This document shows positions 1-8,148 of a stretch of 40,233 bases of DNA, piece by piece; the first letter of the stretch is position 1; each line of letters begins with the position of its first letter. The notes beneath the pieces are model-generated. The model was not told where the DNA came from and made no database searches. It saw only the letters and a program-made list of their open reading frames with translations. Made by a program: the position numbers and the translations under genes. Location: assembly GCA_049521055.1 (NCBI GenBank), contig JBEKPE010000005.1, positions 1 through 40,233 on the forward strand, in the 5' to 3' direction. This DNA is from FEN-987 sp049521055 (lineage in GTDB: Archaea > Thermoproteota > Bathyarchaeia > 40CM-2-53-6).

Positions 1-2
1 GA

Positions 3-266
3 GCAGGCGAGAGTTGGAACTACACGTTCACAACCCCAAGCACGTACGAATACTACTGCATCGTTCACCCATACATGATAGGCCACATTACCGTCGGCCC
101 AACTTCCGGGTCGAATAGCTCGCAGGGTTCAGGTTACGGTGACCTAACCAACTTCACGATAACCTTCACCGGCAGAGACCTCGTAGGCCTAAGCGCAGTG
201 GGGATAGTCGTGCTCGCGGCCATCATGCTCATTTTCGCACGGTCAGGCAGAAAGAAGGCTAGTTGA
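3..266 (+). CDS. Membrane-anchored cupredoxin (C-terminal part, 5' truncated)
   Basis: The frame is open from the window edge, so the gene begins upstream. The visible part holds the C-terminal copper site of a plastocyanin/halocyanin-type cupredoxin: W-x-YTF-TTP-x-TYEYYC followed by IVHPYM, giving the Cys-x2-His-x2-Met ligand pattern. The first His ligand would lie off the window. After the domain come a Ser/Gly-rich linker and one membrane segment (about residues 63-83, LVGLSAVGIVVLAAIML) with a basic tail (RSGRKK), so the copper domain should face outside the cell. Function by family: one-electron transfer to or from a membrane oxidase or reductase. It lies 37 nt upstream of a Tat-signal protein on the same strand, so the two may be co-expressed. 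The fold is confident; the redox partner is unknown. Confidence 0.85.
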   Translation, partial: AGESWNYTFTTPSTYEYYCIVHPYMIGHITVGPTSGSNSSQGSGYGDLTNFTITFTGRDLVGLSAVGIVVLAAIMLIFARSGRKKAS

Positions 267-303
267 CACGGCTCCAGTTGCAACCTTGGGCAAGGACACA
301 TGT

Positions 304-753
304 ATGCATTTTCAAAATGAAAATTCGGATCGGCCACCCTCTATAGAATCACGACGCAGCTTCCTTCGACGAGCAGCGTGCCTCGCAATAGGGGCAGGCA
401 TTCTCCTCGTTGTCGGGGATCAGATCGGGGTCCTTTCTGTTCCACACGACGGCCATTATCTTGAAACTTCCATAACGACCAACGACCCCGCGAATACCAG
501 AGCTCAACTTATCACTGTAAAAGTCTACTATTCCATGATGGCTCAATACACTGACTTAACCGAAGAATTCTTCGTTATTCAGAGGCCCACTGTTCTCCAG
601 GACCTGATGAACTCTGTCGCAGTTAGGCATCCCAGTATGGCTCAAATGATGCAGATGATGTTGACGCTCGTGGACGGGGTTCCCGCGAAATCTAGCGCAT
701 CATTGAATGATGGTGATGTAATCCAACTCATACCGTTATCCGCGGGCGGCTAG
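304..753 (+). CDS. Tat-signal protein with MoaD/ThiS-like beta-grasp domain and C-terminal Gly-Gly
   Basis: Near the N-terminus is a twin-arginine signal, S-R-R-S-F-L-R, followed by a hydrophobic stretch (CLAIGAGILLVVG). From about residue 65 the sequence reads as a MoaD/ThiS/SAMP-type ubiquitin-like domain: ITVKVYYS, a Val-Leu-x-Asp-Leu helix, then VDGVPAKS and LNDGDVIQLIPLSAGG. The last two residues are Gly-Gly, the form that E1-like enzymes adenylate in sulfur carriers and archaeal modifiers. Such proteins are normally cytosolic, so the export signal is odd. ATG 304 is chosen; an in-frame TTG at 286 adds six residues before the signal. There is no strong Shine-Dalgarno. The gene lies between the cupredoxin and an AbrB-like mini-gene. 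An alternative is a lipid- or membrane-anchored beta-grasp domain with no conjugation role. Confidence 0.75.
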   Translation: MHFQNENSDRPPSIESRRSFLRRAACLAIGAGILLVVGDQIGVLSVPHDGHYLETSITTNDPANTRAQLITVKVYYSMMAQYTDLTEEFFVIQRPTVLQDLMNSVAVRHPSMAQMMQMMLTLVDGVPAKSSASLNDGDVIQLIPLSAGG

Positions 754-758
754 ATTCT

Positions 759-929
759 ATGCGACTACAGAAACGCAAGACGCGGAAGACTGACAGTGAA
801 GAATTCAGCAAGTACGTAGTCGTGATTCCGTCGGAACACATAGAAGAATTGGGGTGGGAAGTGGGACAAGAACTAGAACCTGAAGTCAAAGGAAAAAAAC
901 TTCTCATCTCACCAAAGGAACCGAAATAA
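759..929 (+). CDS. AbrB/SpoVT-like small DNA-binding protein
   Basis: A 56-residue gene starting at ATG 759, five bases after the preceding stop, which implies co-translation. After a basic N-terminus (RLQKRKTRK) it reads YVVVIPSEHIEELGWEVGQ and then VKGKKLLISP. This is the swapped-hairpin beta-strand pattern of the AbrB/MazE family: strand, IP, helix, 'LGW-x-x-GQ' turn, acidic strand, basic strand ending in ISP. Family members bind DNA as dimers and act as transcription regulators or antitoxins. The operon-like position suggests local regulation. No partner toxin is seen beside it. Confidence 0.72.
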   Translation: MRLQKRKTRKTDSEEFSKYVVVIPSEHIEELGWEVGQELEPEVKGKKLLISPKEPK

Positions 930-1301
930 GATCGAACCACCCCGCGCCAACGGAACATCCCGACCTATCGAATTGGATGACGATGTTTGTGAATTTGGAT
1001 TGATTGCTGAGTCTTGGTTTAAGGCAGTCACATTTCCCTGCAGCGCCCTCTTCTAACTACTCCAACAACTCGCAAGGGTGGATTACTCCCGAAAGCCCTC
1101 GAAAACCATCGGACCAAATTTGATGCCTAACCGAAAACGTGAAATCGTTGAAAGACCTCACTCTTTAGTTGGCTTCCAGGAATTCATCGCTACCCTGAGT
1201 TCACATATCCTGTGTGTTCGCTTCTGCAAGACGGAGCGCCGAGGAAGGGCGCAATGACAGGAAATACCCAACGGTGATCGAGAAGAAGGAGGGAGTAATG
1301 C
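930..1301. other. Intergenic stretch without a supported gene
   Basis: No convincing reading frame, RNA gene or repeat is seen on either strand. The only notable item is a strong Shine-Dalgarno (GAAGGAGGGA, about 1284-1293) just before the next gene. Confidence 0.5.
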
Positions 1302-1556
1302 GTGAGCCAAAGCGAAACGACGATACTCATACCGAATTTTACTGAGGCGTTCAACACTGGGATCCTACTTCAACTTGCAGGTGTGCTGCGTACTAACGAA
1401 TGCTCTACCTGTAGAGTTTACTTAACTAACAGTTGCCAACGATGCTCTCGTTGCGGAACACCCAAAAACGCGCCCTGCCAACACTGTAACTATGAGCTGG
1501 GCCGCCCAGATCACTCCGCTCTACCTAAACCAGTTTCAATAAGACGCCACCAATAG
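1302..1556 (+). CDS. Cys-rich putative zinc-ribbon protein
   Basis: An 84-residue frame opening with GTG 1302, preceded by a strong AAGGAGGGA ribosome-binding site about 9 bases upstream. The C-terminal half has seven cysteines in ordered pairs: NECSTC, CQRCSRC and PCQHC. This spacing suggests one or two zinc ribbons or a treble-clef knuckle. The first 30 residues carry no recognisable motif. An ATG at 1298 uses the same ribosome-binding site but opens only a 15-codon frame. That could be a leader peptide or sign of a frameshifted start. No family is recognised. The Cys pairs and ribosome-binding site argue for a real gene. Confidence 0.45.
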   Translation: MSQSETTILIPNFTEAFNTGILLQLAGVLRTNECSTCRVYLTNSCQRCSRCGTPKNAPCQHCNYELGRPDHSALPKPVSIRRHQ

Positions 1557-1738
1557 GCGATACTGGCAGCTAGCTCAGACCACATCTGACTTAACCGTTC
1601 GTCTAACGCAGGTTGGCAGTGTGGTTTCTGCAAGATGGGTATGTGGAAATGGGTTCGTTCCTCTGAACTCGACCAATCATTGTCGCAATTCGTCGACACG
1701 AGACCTGCGCCTTTCTCCGACCGCTTAGCTCTGACCGC

Positions 1739-2728
1739 CTAGGGTTTTGCAAATACGTCAGAATTGACGACGCTTCGCGGCCGCTGATTTTCGAGAATCC
1801 GTTTAACCTCCTCAACTGCCATGCTCTGGCGATCTCTTTGCGATTCGACGGACAGAAATCCCGTATGGGGAGTTGTTACAACATTATCCATCTTCAGCAG
1901 CGGGTCATCCGTGTCTGGAGGTTCCTTCTCGAACACGTCTATTCCTGCACCTGCCACTTTTCCAGATCTTAAACCGTCAACGAGAGCATCATGATCGATT
2001 ACTACACCGCGGGAGGTGTTTATGATGAAAACGCCGGTTTTCATTCTTTCAAACTCTCCGCCTCGTATCATATGGTGTGTCTCATCGGTGAGGGGAACGT
2101 GGATCGAGATCACGTCTGAGTCACGGAGTAGTGTGTCGAAGTTTACGGATTTGACCCCTATCGCTGTGTCTCGTCCTAAGGGGATGTACGGGTCGAAGGT
2201 GATTACATTTAGCCCGAATACCTTCGCCCTGAGAGCCACGGCGGTCCCTATTCTACCAAGACCGATAATTCCTAGGGTCCGTCCCCTCAATCGATAAACT
2301 GGCTCTGCTGCCTCCCAATCGTCCCACTTTCCGCTTTTCGTAATTTTGTTGAGGATGAGAATCTTTCGCACGACTGCAAGTAGGAGGCCAATGGTGTGGT
2401 CTGCTACTTCTTCCGCACAATATCCCGGAACATTGGAAACGTAGATGCCTTTCCTTCCGGCTGCGGTTAGGTCGATGTGGTCGAACCCCACGCTGGCTGC
2501 GACGATTATCTTGCAGTTTTTCATCTCGTCGATGACGTCTTCGTTTACAATAGTGTCGGCGTCGACGATGATCGCAGTTGCGTCATGCAGTATTCTTCCC
2601 AGCTCCCTTCCTGTCTTCTCCTGCTCAGTTCTTACAACTGCGAGATTCCCGAGTTGCTCTTTCGACATGCGCTCAAGTTCGGGAAGGTGAACTGTGCGGA
2701 CGAGATACAGAATCGGTTTTTCTTTCAC
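1739..2728 (-). CDS. NAD-dependent D-isomer 2-hydroxyacid dehydrogenase
   Basis: A full-length (329 aa) member of the D-2-hydroxyacid dehydrogenase family (phosphoglycerate dehydrogenase, hydroxypyruvate reductase, CtBP types). It carries the Rossmann loop GLGRIG (156-161), the downstream acidic residue in TFDPY, and the catalytic triad: Arg240 in NTSRG, Glu269 in FEKEP and His288 in TPHTG. It interconverts a 2-oxoacid and a D-2-hydroxyacid with NAD(P)H in the cytosol. It lacks the C-terminal ACT domain of long serine-pathway enzymes. It starts with GTG 15 bases after the aminotransferase stop, so the two are almost certainly one operon. Aminotransferase followed by dehydrogenase suggests amine to oxoacid to hydroxyacid conversion. 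The exact substrate cannot be read from the sequence. Confidence 0.9.
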   Translation of the reverse strand: MKEKPILYLVRTVHLPELERMSKEQLGNLAVVRTEQEKTGRELGRILHDATAIIVDADTIVNEDVIDEMKNCKIIVAASVGFDHIDLTAAGRKGIYVSNVPGYCAEEVADHTIGLLLAVVRKILILNKITKSGKWDDWEAAEPVYRLRGRTLGIIGLGRIGTAVALRAKVFGLNVITFDPYIPLGRDTAIGVKSVNFDTLLRDSDVISIHVPLTDETHHMIRGGEFERMKTGVFIINTSRGVVIDHDALVDGLRSGKVAGAGIDVFEKEPPDTDDPLLKMDNVVTTPHTGFLSVESQRDRQSMAVEEVKRILENQRPRSVVNSDVFAKP

Positions 2729-2742
2729 CGTGGTTTCACGGT
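2727..2742. repeat. Hairpin over the dehydrogenase start
   Basis: ACCGTG-GTTT-CACGGT forms a perfect 6-bp stem with a 4-nt loop. It sits in the 15-bp gap between the aminotransferase stop and the dehydrogenase, and overlaps the GTG start. It could tune coupled translation. It is short enough to be chance. Confidence 0.4.
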
Positions 2743-2743
2743 C

Positions 2744-4057
2744 TCAGTGGATCGTGCCGAGGCTTTGATCTGCTATGCTAATGGCTTCGTCGATTTGTTC
2801 ATGAGTTATTGTTAGAGGTGGTGCCTGCCTTACCGCCTGCCCATGCGACGCGCACGGGTACATTAGTACGCCTCTCGAGAGGGACTCGTTGAGAAACTTC
2901 TTGGCGGCGGTGGCGTTAGGTTCACGGTCGGTGTGTGGTACGATGAATTCGATGGCCGTCATTAGGCCGACTCCGCGAGCATCACCAATTACTTGATACT
3001 TGGCCTTCAATTCTTTGAGTTTGCCAATCAAATACTTGCCATTTTCTTTCGCTTTCTGAAGCAAACCTTCGTTTCTGATGGTTTCTATTGTGGCGACAGA
3101 GGCAGCGCAAGATATTGGGTTGCCTCCAAATGTGGTTCCATGAACCGTTGGCTCCCACCGACTCATGAGTTCTCCACGCGCACAGACCGCGCCGAGTGGA
3201 AATCCGGACGCGATTCCTTTGGCGAGGGCCATGATGTCGGGTTGAACTCCGAAGGTTTGAGCAGCGAACCAATCACCAGTCCGTCCGAAACCGGTCTGCA
3301 CTTCATCGAAAATTAGTAGCATATCTCTTTGGGTGCATATTTCTCTCAGGCGGATCAAGAATTCCTTTGGCGGAACGATGTATCCGCCCTCCCCCTGAAT
3401 AGGTTCAACAATTATCGCCGCAACTTGGGACGGAGCGATCAACCGCTTCAAGACGGTATCTAGTGAGTTAATGGATTCTTCAACACACTTCTCTGGTTCG
3501 TCCGGATGCGGCGAGTGGTAAACGTCGGCATATGGAACATGGTAAATGCCCGAAACGAATGGATCAAGTTCCGTTCTGTAAATCGCTTTTGAGGCAGTGA
3601 GAGAAGCCGCACCATATGTGCGGCCATGAAAGCCGCCCATGAAGGCGACAATACCCGGTCTCTTGGTGACATTTCGCGCGAGCTTTATCGATCCCTCCAC
3701 AGCTTCCGAACCGCTGTTACCGAAGAAGAACATATCCAAATGCCCCGGAAGTATCTCAGGCAATAGAGCTGCAAGGCGAAGAACGGATTCGTGCAGAGTC
3801 ACTCCGACTGCGCCATGAACCTGTTTCTCCAATTGTTCTCGCGCAGCGTTGATTACTGCGGGGTGGTTGTGGCCAAGGTTCACGACGCCAAAGGCTGACA
3901 TGAAATCCATGTACCGTTTACCGTCAAGCCCATACAGGTACAAACCTTCGGCTCTAATCACCGGAAGGTTTGGCCAATCCTGCGCAAAGCATGGGGCCAA
4001 CATCTTATCGCGGCGTTTCACAAGTTCCTCGTATGTCGGTGACTCTGGCTTCGTCAT
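2744..4057 (-). CDS. Class-III PLP-dependent aminotransferase
   Basis: A fold-type I, class-III aminotransferase (acetylornithine/4-aminobutyrate/beta-alanine transaminase group), about 437 aa. Landmarks in order: DFMSAFGVVNLGHNHP near the N-terminus, GNSGSEAVEGSIKLAR (phosphate cup), GGFHGRTYG, IIVEPIQGEGG, IFDEVQTGFGRTG, the Schiff-base Lys in ALAKGIASGFPLGA, and HGTTFGGNP. It moves an amino group from an omega-amine or amino acid to a 2-oxoacid. The open frame extends 33 codons further upstream, but ATG 4057 (MTKPES) fits the family N-terminus better. It lies upstream of the 2-hydroxyacid dehydrogenase and just downstream of an ECF transporter, which may import its substrate or vitamin B6. 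Substrate specificity is not assignable. Confidence 0.92.
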   Translation of the reverse strand: MTKPESPTYEELVKRRDKMLAPCFAQDWPNLPVIRAEGLYLYGLDGKRYMDFMSAFGVVNLGHNHPAVINAAREQLEKQVHGAVGVTLHESVLRLAALLPEILPGHLDMFFFGNSGSEAVEGSIKLARNVTKRPGIVAFMGGFHGRTYGAASLTASKAIYRTELDPFVSGIYHVPYADVYHSPHPDEPEKCVEESINSLDTVLKRLIAPSQVAAIIVEPIQGEGGYIVPPKEFLIRLREICTQRDMLLIFDEVQTGFGRTGDWFAAQTFGVQPDIMALAKGIASGFPLGAVCARGELMSRWEPTVHGTTFGGNPISCAASVATIETIRNEGLLQKAKENGKYLIGKLKELKAKYQVIGDARGVGLMTAIEFIVPHTDREPNATAAKKFLNESLSRGVLMYPCASHGQAVRQAPPLTITHEQIDEAISIADQSLGTIH

Positions 4058-4177
4058 GCGATTCTTATCGTAAGCGGCAACGCTTCGAGTCAAGAATATG
4101 TCACTATCCTCGCATGAACAACCCAATCTTATGAAACGTCTGCATGACTTCTTCACCTGAGAATAAGTACGCTCTCC

Positions 4178-4999
4178 TCAAATGAATAGGTGAGGAGTAG
4201 ATGAATATCCGATTGCTTTCATCGCGACTAGAAGCCCAGTGACGATCACTATTACTGCGATGGCAGTGTAGTCGCCTAGCCTAAGTTTGGCTTCCTCGAC
4301 GTAAGATCGCGTGACAGGAGATCCAAACGCCCTGCATTCGAGTGCTATTTGAAGCGTCTGCGAGAGTTTAAGCAGGTACAGTAGGAGTGGCGTGAGGACA
4401 CTCGTGTAGACGCTTACTTTTTTCCAGAACGGCATTTTATCGATGTCTCGACCCCTAAGTTTCTGGGCCTGGATGACTCCTGTCCAAGTTTGGAAGACTA
4501 GAGGGACGAACCTAATTCCTGTCACAAAGATCATTGTGAACTGGTATGGAACTTTCATTTTGCCGAGCGTTGCAGCAATTTTGGGCATGGGTGTCGTCAT
4601 GGTGAGTATTGGTAGGGTGAACACAACTGCGAGAACACGCATGAATACTAGTGTTCCGAACAGGAAACCTTCCAACGTGTACGCCGCGTAGTTGCGGTTT
4701 CCTACCATGAGTGTACCTAGTTGGAAGAGCACTGTGTTTCCGAACCTATAGGTGAAACCTTGGAGAAGAACGAAGAAGAGGTATGTTCCAACAAGTATCT
4801 TCAGAATGACGGCTATGCGTTTGATGTCTATCCCTCCAATTACCCACCATCCGAAAAGAAATAGAATCCATATTCCGAGTAGGACGAAGTCTAGAGCAAA
4901 GAAACTCACAACAAAGCTCGCTAGCACCAGTAGCATTTTCGTGGCTGCCTGCAGATTGTGAACCGGCGTATCCTTCCGCACATATTCGATGCTCGCCAA
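4178..4999 (-). CDS. ecfT: ECF transporter transmembrane subunit (EcfT/CbiQ family)
   Basis: A polytopic protein (273 aa) with about five or six membrane segments and the two cytoplasmic coupling motifs of EcfT/CbiQ proteins: AQKLRGRDID and ALECRAFGSP, the 'A-R-G' pair that docks on the ATPases. The N-terminus (YVRKDTPVHNLQAATKMLL) is also typical. It starts with TTG directly after the TAG stop of the ATPase gene, so translation is coupled. It forms the energy-coupling module with the double ATPase and works with the substrate-binding membrane protein at 6787-7572. The cargo is usually a vitamin or metal ion. Confidence 0.9.
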   Translation of the reverse strand: MASIEYVRKDTPVHNLQAATKMLLVLASFVVSFFALDFVLLGIWILFLFGWWVIGGIDIKRIAVILKILVGTYLFFVLLQGFTYRFGNTVLFQLGTLMVGNRNYAAYTLEGFLFGTLVFMRVLAVVFTLPILTMTTPMPKIAATLGKMKVPYQFTMIFVTGIRFVPLVFQTWTGVIQAQKLRGRDIDKMPFWKKVSVYTSVLTPLLLYLLKLSQTLQIALECRAFGSPVTRSYVEEAKLRLGDYTAIAVIVIVTGLLVAMKAIGYSSTPHLFI

Positions 5000-6712
5000 C
5001 TACTGTACCCCCGTGAGTGCGTTAACCATCGAATCGACGGTTAGGATTCCTTGAGGAACCCCATTTGGCTCTAATTCCTTATCGAGAATTGCGATCGGCG
5101 GTGGCTTGATGAACGCTCTCTTTAGAGTGTCATGTTCAGAGAATACTTTGCTTGTTGACCCATCGAGGAGGATCTCGCCGTTGGCCATTACGACTGTTCT
5201 ATCAGCATATTGGGTCACCAAATTCATATCGTGTGTTATCATGATAACCGTGTGGCCATTCTCGTTCAGCTTCTTTCCGAGCCGGGCAATCCTATGTCTG
5301 CCAAGATAGTCCTGAGCAGTTGTCGGTTCATCCATTACGATTATGTCTGGCCTCATAGCAATGACCGCCGCCACCGTTAGGCTTCTTCGATCGCCAAAAC
5401 TGAGCCTGAAGGGAAATGTGTCCCACTGCTCTTGGAGCCCGACGAACCCCAACGCTTCGTCGACTCTACTCTTGATTTCGTTTTCCTGGAGCTTGAGGTT
5501 TCGAAGACCAAATTCAACTTCTTTCTTGCAGGAAATCGTGAATAACTGTTCATCCGGGTTTTGCAGCGCGAGTCCAATTGAAGTTGCGAGTTCTCCCGTC
5601 GTTAGTCCTTGAATGTCATTCCCCTTGAAGAGGACCTTTCCCTTCGACGGCTTCAGGAGCTTGAGGAATTGTTTGACTAAAGTCGTCTTTCCCGAACCAT
5701 TCTGCCCTATTATTGCAATCATCTCGCCCCGACGTATCGTCAGACTCACGTTCCGCAGAGCCTGCACGGGTGGAGAGCCAGGGTACACATATGACAGGTC
5801 AACGCACTCGAGAATCACCTCACCTTTCGGTGAATCTAGCGTTGGCTGAGCGGAGAGCATAGGGGAGACATGTTTCTGTTGAAGAAATTCGATTACCAGT
5901 TTCTTCCCTTCCTCGATTGCCATCGGTACGGGTCTTTCCGGTGCTAATCTGTACCCGAGCATCGGTATCTGGGGAACTTGGACGCCCACTGAATCGAGCA
6001 ATTTGACTTTGCTGAAAACTTCCCTAGGAGTTCCTTCAGCAACAATTTCTCCTTTGCTAAGCGCGATTGAACGGTCCGCGGTCCTAAGAACTTCTTCAGA
6101 GGCATGCGTTGTCAGGATCGTGGTCATGTTGTACTTTTCTTTCAGTTGAACCAAGGCGTCAAGAACCTCACCGGTTCCGATTGGGTCAAGCTGGGACGTA
6201 GGCTCATCGAGCACTAGCAATTCAGGTTCCATGCTGAGACCAGCGGCGAGAACGAGCCTCTGTTTTTGTCCTCCTGAGAGTTCGGATGGAGAACGTGATT
6301 CAAGTCCCGTTAGGCCGACTGCCTCAAGGGCCCATTTGGCCCTGCGCAAAATTTCTTCTCTTGGTACGCCCAGATTCTCAGGACCAAAAGCGACTTCCAT
6401 CAAAACATCGGGGTTGATCAATTGTCCCTCGGGATCTTGCGTTACGAAACTGATTTTTTGGGCCAATTCGTAGACTGGGTGCTCGTAAACATTCATTCCT
6501 GCGACAATAGCATGTCCTTCTGTCGTTCCTTGGTAGATATTCGGGATGATGCCTGTCAGATGATGGCAGAGGGTTGTCTTGCCTGCGCCGTTTGCACCTA
6601 GAACGGCTATGATTTGTCCTTTTGTGACTTCGAAGCTGATATTCTTTAGCGCTTTAGTGCCGTCGGGATAAGAAAATGAAAGATTTTGAACATCGACTAT
6701 CACATCGCCCAT
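5000..6712 (-). CDS. ecfA: Fused double ATPase of ECF transporter (EcfA-EcfA')
   Basis: 570 aa with two ABC ATPase domains in one chain, replacing the separate EcfA1 and EcfA2. Domain 1 (about 1-250): Walker A GANGAGKTT (39-47), signature LSGGQKQR, Walker B LLVLDEPTS, switch His in TTHAS. Domain 2 (about 300-540): Walker A GQNGSGKTT, signature LSFGDRRS, Walker B IIVMDEPTT, His in ITHD. The second signature is degenerate (SFGD for SGGQ), so the two ATP sites may differ in activity. A T-rich stretch and a TATA-like TTATATC lie in the 74-nt gap upstream, so this gene and ecfT may have their own promoter apart from the S component. Confidence 0.93.
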   Translation of the reverse strand: MGDVIVDVQNLSFSYPDGTKALKNISFEVTKGQIIAVLGANGAGKTTLCHHLTGIIPNIYQGTTEGHAIVAGMNVYEHPVYELAQKISFVTQDPEGQLINPDVLMEVAFGPENLGVPREEILRRAKWALEAVGLTGLESRSPSELSGGQKQRLVLAAGLSMEPELLVLDEPTSQLDPIGTGEVLDALVQLKEKYNMTTILTTHASEEVLRTADRSIALSKGEIVAEGTPREVFSKVKLLDSVGVQVPQIPMLGYRLAPERPVPMAIEEGKKLVIEFLQQKHVSPMLSAQPTLDSPKGEVILECVDLSYVYPGSPPVQALRNVSLTIRRGEMIAIIGQNGSGKTTLVKQFLKLLKPSKGKVLFKGNDIQGLTTGELATSIGLALQNPDEQLFTISCKKEVEFGLRNLKLQENEIKSRVDEALGFVGLQEQWDTFPFRLSFGDRRSLTVAAVIAMRPDIIVMDEPTTAQDYLGRHRIARLGKKLNENGHTVIMITHDMNLVTQYADRTVVMANGEILLDGSTSKVFSEHDTLKRAFIKPPPIAILDKELEPNGVPQGILTVDSMVNALTGVQ

Positions 6713-6786
6713 TTATCGCACCACAATATTTCTAATTGATATAACCTAGCAGAAAAAAGAGGGAAGTGAAGCTTGAAACGACGCGT

Positions 6787-7572
6787 TCACCAGATGACGT
6801 CCGGTGGTTTCGCCATTCCGCTTCTTCTTAGAGCTTCTGTGATTGGCACTGCAATCAGGGTCATCAGTACGGCGAAGAGTGGCATGTACCACGTGTAGAT
6901 GCCCCAGGCCATGAGGTAGAGTAACGCCGACGGGTATGCGAACAGTATCCAATAGAGCCAGTAGGATGGGGAGATATACCACGCATTCATTGCCATCCAT
7001 GTTCCAATGAATAACCCGATTGTTCTTTGCTTTGGACTAGCGCTCCTTGACCAGTTGTAGATGTATTTCGTGCCGAGTGGCGAGAGTAGTACAATTATGG
7101 GAAGAAGCCAGTAGTAGAGTGTCGCAAAGAAGTACGAGCTCGTCGAAATCGGAGGCCATCCTCCACTGACGCCTGGGTAGAAGTATAGTGCTATGAAGAA
7201 AGTTGCTGTCATGAGGATCTGCCAGCCTAGAAAAATCCACTTGGTCTTCTTCATGTTGAAAGCCAATGCCACGAAAATAGCCGGCAACATGACGACTAAT
7301 GTGGCATCAATGATACCTAGCGGAAAAGCTGGTGGCGCGATAAACATGCCAATGATTCCTCCCACGACTGCAGCAGCGATTCCTCCCACAGGACCGAGAA
7401 GCAGAGGTGCGATTCCCGCAAGAACAGTTGCAAGCGGCCAGAATCCTCCACCCCCAGCGTAGGGTAGAACAGGAATAAGGGATGTAACCCCAATCAAAGC
7501 ACCGTACACGGCCACCCACGCGATTGGAGTGCCGAATATGTACAAACGGCCTTTAGCCTTAGATTGCGTCAT
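6787..7572 (-). CDS. Putative ECF transporter substrate-binding (S) membrane protein
   Basis: A 261-residue protein with about six hydrophobic segments. The first half contains LGPVGGIAAAVVGGIIGMFI, a Gly/Ala-rich helix-turn pattern common in ECF S components, where such helices contact EcfT. Immediate synteny with ecfT and the fused ecfA supports the role. Tryptophan- and tyrosine-rich segments (GGWPPIST, WLYWILF, IYTWYMP) in the second half are not a signature I can link to biotin, thiamine, riboflavin, cobalt or nickel. The cargo is therefore unknown. It is longer than most S components (about 180-220 aa). Confidence 0.65.
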   Translation of the reverse strand: MTQSKAKGRLYIFGTPIAWVAVYGALIGVTSLIPVLPYAGGGGFWPLATVLAGIAPLLLGPVGGIAAAVVGGIIGMFIAPPAFPLGIIDATLVVMLPAIFVALAFNMKKTKWIFLGWQILMTATFFIALYFYPGVSGGWPPISTSSYFFATLYYWLLPIIVLLSPLGTKYIYNWSRSASPKQRTIGLFIGTWMAMNAWYISPSYWLYWILFAYPSALLYLMAWGIYTWYMPLFAVLMTLIAVPITEALRRSGMAKPPDVIW

Positions 7573-7583
7573 TACATGACACC

Positions 7584-7862
7584 TTAACCTTTGACTGCGA
7601 AAGATACACCGGATAGCAGTAGACCGACTACGATCAGGCCGACAGCGAACTCCCAGAACGGCGCAAAGAGACCCAGAGATGGATCAGCGGGCCCCCAGAA
7701 CCAAGCCACGGCTCCACTGTGGGTAGTCCACCAGGCTGGTGATCGTATCATTCTGTTAGCAGCATCCTCAAGATATGGGACGATGAAGGTGATCACACCA
7801 ACGAGAAATACTGCGACACCTGAGTATAGCAAGAGACTTTTTGTAGTGTTAGTTTTAGACAA
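7584..7862 (-). CDS. Small two-TM membrane protein of the ECF operon
   Basis: 92 aa with membrane segments near residues 9-29 and 68-90 and a roughly 40-residue loop between them rich in Trp/Pro (AWWTTHSG, FWGPADPS, FAPFWEF). It starts with TTG and ends 11 bases before the S component, so it is first in the operon. CbiN of cobalt ECF transporters has the same architecture: two helices and an extracytoplasmic loop, sitting beside the S subunit. A comparable accessory role is inferred; there is no convincing sequence match. Confidence 0.6.
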   Translation of the reverse strand: MSKTNTTKSLLLYSGVAVFLVGVITFIVPYLEDAANRMIRSPAWWTTHSGAVAWFWGPADPSLGLFAPFWEFAVGLIVVGLLLSGVSFAVKG

Positions 7863-8148
7863 TTTTCATCAGCGCGCTAGCTTCGTTTAACGTTCAAAAG
7901 GATTGCTTGTGGCTCTCACACTTGTTCACGAACCATCCCGGACGATCGAGCCATAGAGAGTTTTCCACTTATCGCAACTGCAGTGTAGATATTGAACCGC
8001 TTAGAAACGGCGCATCAGAGATGAGCTAAAAGGATTCAAGCGATCTTCGTTGGAAAATTTCCAAAAGTGCGGAGCCACCGAAGACATTATGGAAGGCGTC
8101 TCCGCAGTCATCAGAATTGGAAGGTCAACTAGAGAGGTAATCGCGTAA
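7863..8148. promoter_or_regulatory. Divergent promoter region
   Basis: 286 bases between the ECF operon (leftward) and the acyl-CoA dehydrogenase (rightward). No tRNA or convincing gene is seen. A GAGAGGTAATC ribosome-binding site lies about 10 bases before ATG 8149. Both transcription starts should lie here. Confidence 0.4.

Noticed and set aside
728..958. Minus-strand 76-codon frame
   Set aside because: It is the shadow of the AbrB-like gene on the plus strand.
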